Source of the DNA: Gammaproteobacteria bacterium
GTDB taxonomy: Bacteria; Pseudomonadota; Gammaproteobacteria; SZUA-229
Length of the DNA stretch: 7,109 nucleotides
Assembly (NCBI GenBank): GCA_029287815.1
Contig: JARFQK010000421.1
Location: 1 to 7,109 of the forward strand
Direction of reading: 5' to 3'
In this document: positions 6,467 through 7,109 of the stretch, piece after piece
Position numbering within the stretch: the first letter of the stretch is position 1
How the letters are laid out: every line of letters begins with the position of its first letter
Position numbers and translations under genes: made by a program
Notes under the pieces: generated by a model
Databases searched by the model: none
Told to the model about the DNA's origin: nothing
What the model saw: only the letters and a program-made list of their open reading frames with translations

Positions 6467-7109
6467 ATGATGACGTGGATAAAACGGTTCTTAAAGGCGA
6501 TCTTGTTTGTCGTCATTGTTTATGCCGCCGGCCGCTTCGGTGTGGTTTATTTCGGTAGCCAGCTGATTGGCGAACGAGACCCGTACCTACAAATGCTGAC
6601 TCAAGATAGCGTGACCGTGCGATGGCAAACGCGAGAAAATCGCATGGGGGTTCTAAAATACGGCTTCCATCCTGACCATTTGAACTACACCTTGCTCGAG
6701 GATACCGTCGGCAAGGTTCATACGATAACCGCATCCAATTTGCAGCCGGATACCCGTTATTATTACTCGGTGGGCGATATCAGCGGTTACAAAGACCCAG
6801 ATCCGGCGATAGACTGGTTTCGCACGATGCCGGCAGATGGGCAGCCAAAACCGGCACGAATCTGGGTGGTCGGCGATTCGGGCCAGCCGGGCGAAATCTC
6901 GCGTGACGTGCGCGATGCGATGCTGAGATGGATTGCGGAAGGTCGGTGTAGAAACATTGAGTAGCTGGATCTCTGGCGAGCGCTCGGTGAGCTGGCATAG
7001 CGATGAGGGACCATCCTTCTGGTTCAGCAAGCCTTGTTCGAAACCTATCCCACTCTGCTGCGCAACCAGGCGATGGGGCCGGGGGTGGGCTACGGTGACG
7101 CCTGGCGCG
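6467..7109 (+). pseudogene. Membrane-anchored purple-acid-phosphatase-like metallophosphoesterase, interrupted and partial
   Basis: From ATG 6467 the protein has a hydrophobic anchor (IKRFLKAILFVVIVYAAG), then a fibronectin-III-like purple acid phosphatase N-domain (from RDPYLQMLTQDSVTVRWQT, with PDTRYYYSVGD). The metallophosphoesterase domain begins at IWVVGDSGQ, whose Asp is a metal ligand. The frame then meets TAG at 6962-6964, TAG at 6998-7000 and TGA at 7004-7006. The same frame nevertheless goes on to encode LDLWRALGELA and QQALFETYPTLLRNQAM at the spacing expected in the family. Key residues are altered too: the usual GDxAY reads GELA-stop, and the usual GNHD reads GYGD. The gene is therefore either a decaying pseudogene or sound DNA with base-call errors near a contig end. 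GTG 6452 and ATG 6470 are alternative starts, with no strong ribosome site. It continues past the window. Confidence 0.7.

Noticed and set aside
6452..7109. Stop-codon readthrough or recoding in the phosphoesterase
   Set aside because: Both TAG and TGA interrupt the frame, while TAG and TGA end other genes here normally, and catalytic residues nearby are lost; pseudogene or base-call error explains this more simply.

Overview
The window looks like chromosomal DNA from a Gram-negative bacterium, most likely a gammaproteobacterium. The evidence is the protein families (an ADP-heptose:LPS-type GT9 enzyme, a KdtX/WaaE-like GT2 enzyme, a Gram-negative LtaS-like phosphoglycerol transferase), the intermediate G+C content, and intergenic palindromes of the GTAGGGTGCGCC... 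and GTCATTGCGAGC... kinds that are widespread in proteobacterial genomes. The exact taxon cannot be read from this sequence.

Layout: positions 1-45 hold only the first 15 codons of a minus-strand gene with a strong Shine-Dalgarno sequence and a leader that can fold back onto it. Positions 46-409 are intergenic and carry that leader plus two different palindromic elements (160-231 and 247-366). From 6367 down to 410 runs a compact minus-strand operon of five genes: an LtaS-like membrane phosphoglycerol transferase, UDP-glucuronate decarboxylase (UDP-xylose synthase), a GT2 glycosyltransferase, a GT4 glycosyltransferase and a GT9 heptosyltransferase-family protein. Junctions are an 8-bp overlap, a 22-bp gap and two 4-bp ATGA overlaps. 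A short divergent promoter region (about 6368-6466) separates the operon from a plus-strand gene for a membrane-anchored purple-acid-phosphatase-like metallophosphoesterase. That gene runs off the right edge and carries three in-frame stops.

How the genes may work together (inference): the decarboxylase supplies UDP-xylose, the three cytoplasmic glycosyltransferases add sugars stepwise to a lipid-linked acceptor such as an LPS core or glycolipid, and the LtaS-like enzyme adds a phosphoglycerol-type group on the periplasmic side. No flippase, polymerase or ligase is visible, so the cassette resembles a core or glycolipid decoration module more than a complete O-antigen or capsule locus. The divergent phosphoesterase could act on the same phosphorylated surface, but only its position suggests this.
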